From positions 353,741 to 367,408 of the forward strand of contig DPVM01000005.1 of assembly GCA_003526845.1 (NCBI GenBank): a stretch of DNA of 13,668 nt, in the 5' to 3' direction. Below are positions 13,654 through 13,668 of this stretch, one piece after another. The stretch is from Oscillospiraceae bacterium. Its GTDB lineage: Bacteria > Bacillota > Clostridia > Oscillospirales > Acutalibacteraceae. A program made the position numbers and the translations under genes. The notes under the pieces are model-generated. The model made no database searches, was not told where the DNA came from, and worked only from the letters and a program-made list of their open reading frames with translations. The stretch's first letter is position 1; the number at the start of each line of letters is the position of its first letter.

Positions 13654-13668
13654 AAAAGTTCTTGACAA
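13649..13668 (+). promoter_or_regulatory. Start of a second, duplicated promoter cut by the right edge
   Basis: The last 20 bases match 13536-13555 at 17 of 20 positions (TTGAAAAAAG, then TTCTTGACAA versus TGCTTGACTT), including a perfect -35 TTGACA at 13662-13667. The -10 would lie beyond the window. Offset between copies is 113 bp. Confidence 0.5.

Noticed and set aside
1..13668. Mobile elements, CRISPR arrays, prophage genes, tRNA genes
   Set aside because: I looked for transposase motifs, regularly spaced repeats, terminal inverted repeats and cloverleaf-like segments and saw none. A covariance-model scan would be needed to exclude small RNAs.

Overview
The window reads as a chromosomal housekeeping segment of a low-to-moderate GC Gram-positive anaerobe, most likely a gut Clostridia member of the Oscillospiraceae/Ruminococcaceae type. 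The clues are the IspH–ribosomal S1 fusion, the DUF4364 gene, the trmK–nif3 pair, RqcH, the Nif3 short form, strong AGGAGG-type ribosome binding sites, TTG starts and AT-rich intergenic DNA. This placement is inference; no rRNA is visible to confirm it. There is no sign of phage, IS, integrase or CRISPR.

Layout. (1) 2-1501: the 3' end of a fused ispH–rpsA gene, cut by the left edge, followed by a strong intrinsic terminator. (2) 1562-2236: a HAD-type hydrolase that ends at a hairpin shared with the convergent DUF4364 gene (2313-2909, minus). (3) A 112-bp AT-rich divergent promoter region. (4) 3022-12360: one long co-directional run of nine genes, trmK–nif3–rqcH–ispD–ispF–metallophosphoesterase–gtrA–eutA–eutB–eutC. 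The genes overlap or are separated by 2-14 bp, except for 64 bp before ispF, and one good sigma-A-type promoter sits in front. (Counting each named gene, the run holds ten cistrons.) (5) A bidirectional hairpin terminator. (6) metA on the minus strand with its own promoter. (7) A non-coding right edge holding a very strong rightward promoter and the beginning of a second copy of it, typical of the leader of an rRNA or other stable-RNA operon lying just outside.

Themes. Three MEP-pathway steps (IspH, IspD, IspF) are interleaved with translation functions: ribosomal S1, the tRNA m1A22 methyltransferase TrmK and the ribosome-rescue factor RqcH. The distal part of the operon encodes a complete B12-dependent ethanolamine ammonia-lyase (EutB/EutC) with its reactivase EutA, but no microcompartment shell, EutT, acetaldehyde dehydrogenase or EutVW regulator is in view. 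It is preceded by a C-terminally membrane-anchored calcineurin-like phosphoesterase and a GtrA-family membrane protein.

The observations I rate highest are these: a full AAGGAGGT ribosome binding site and ATG placed exactly at the IspH/S1 junction, together with a switch in arginine codons at the same point; the shell-less eutABC at the end of a housekeeping operon; a palindromic TTGCAA that could serve as the -35 of both divergent promoters; and a duplicated promoter module at the right edge. I found no wholly unknown multi-gene system and do not claim one.
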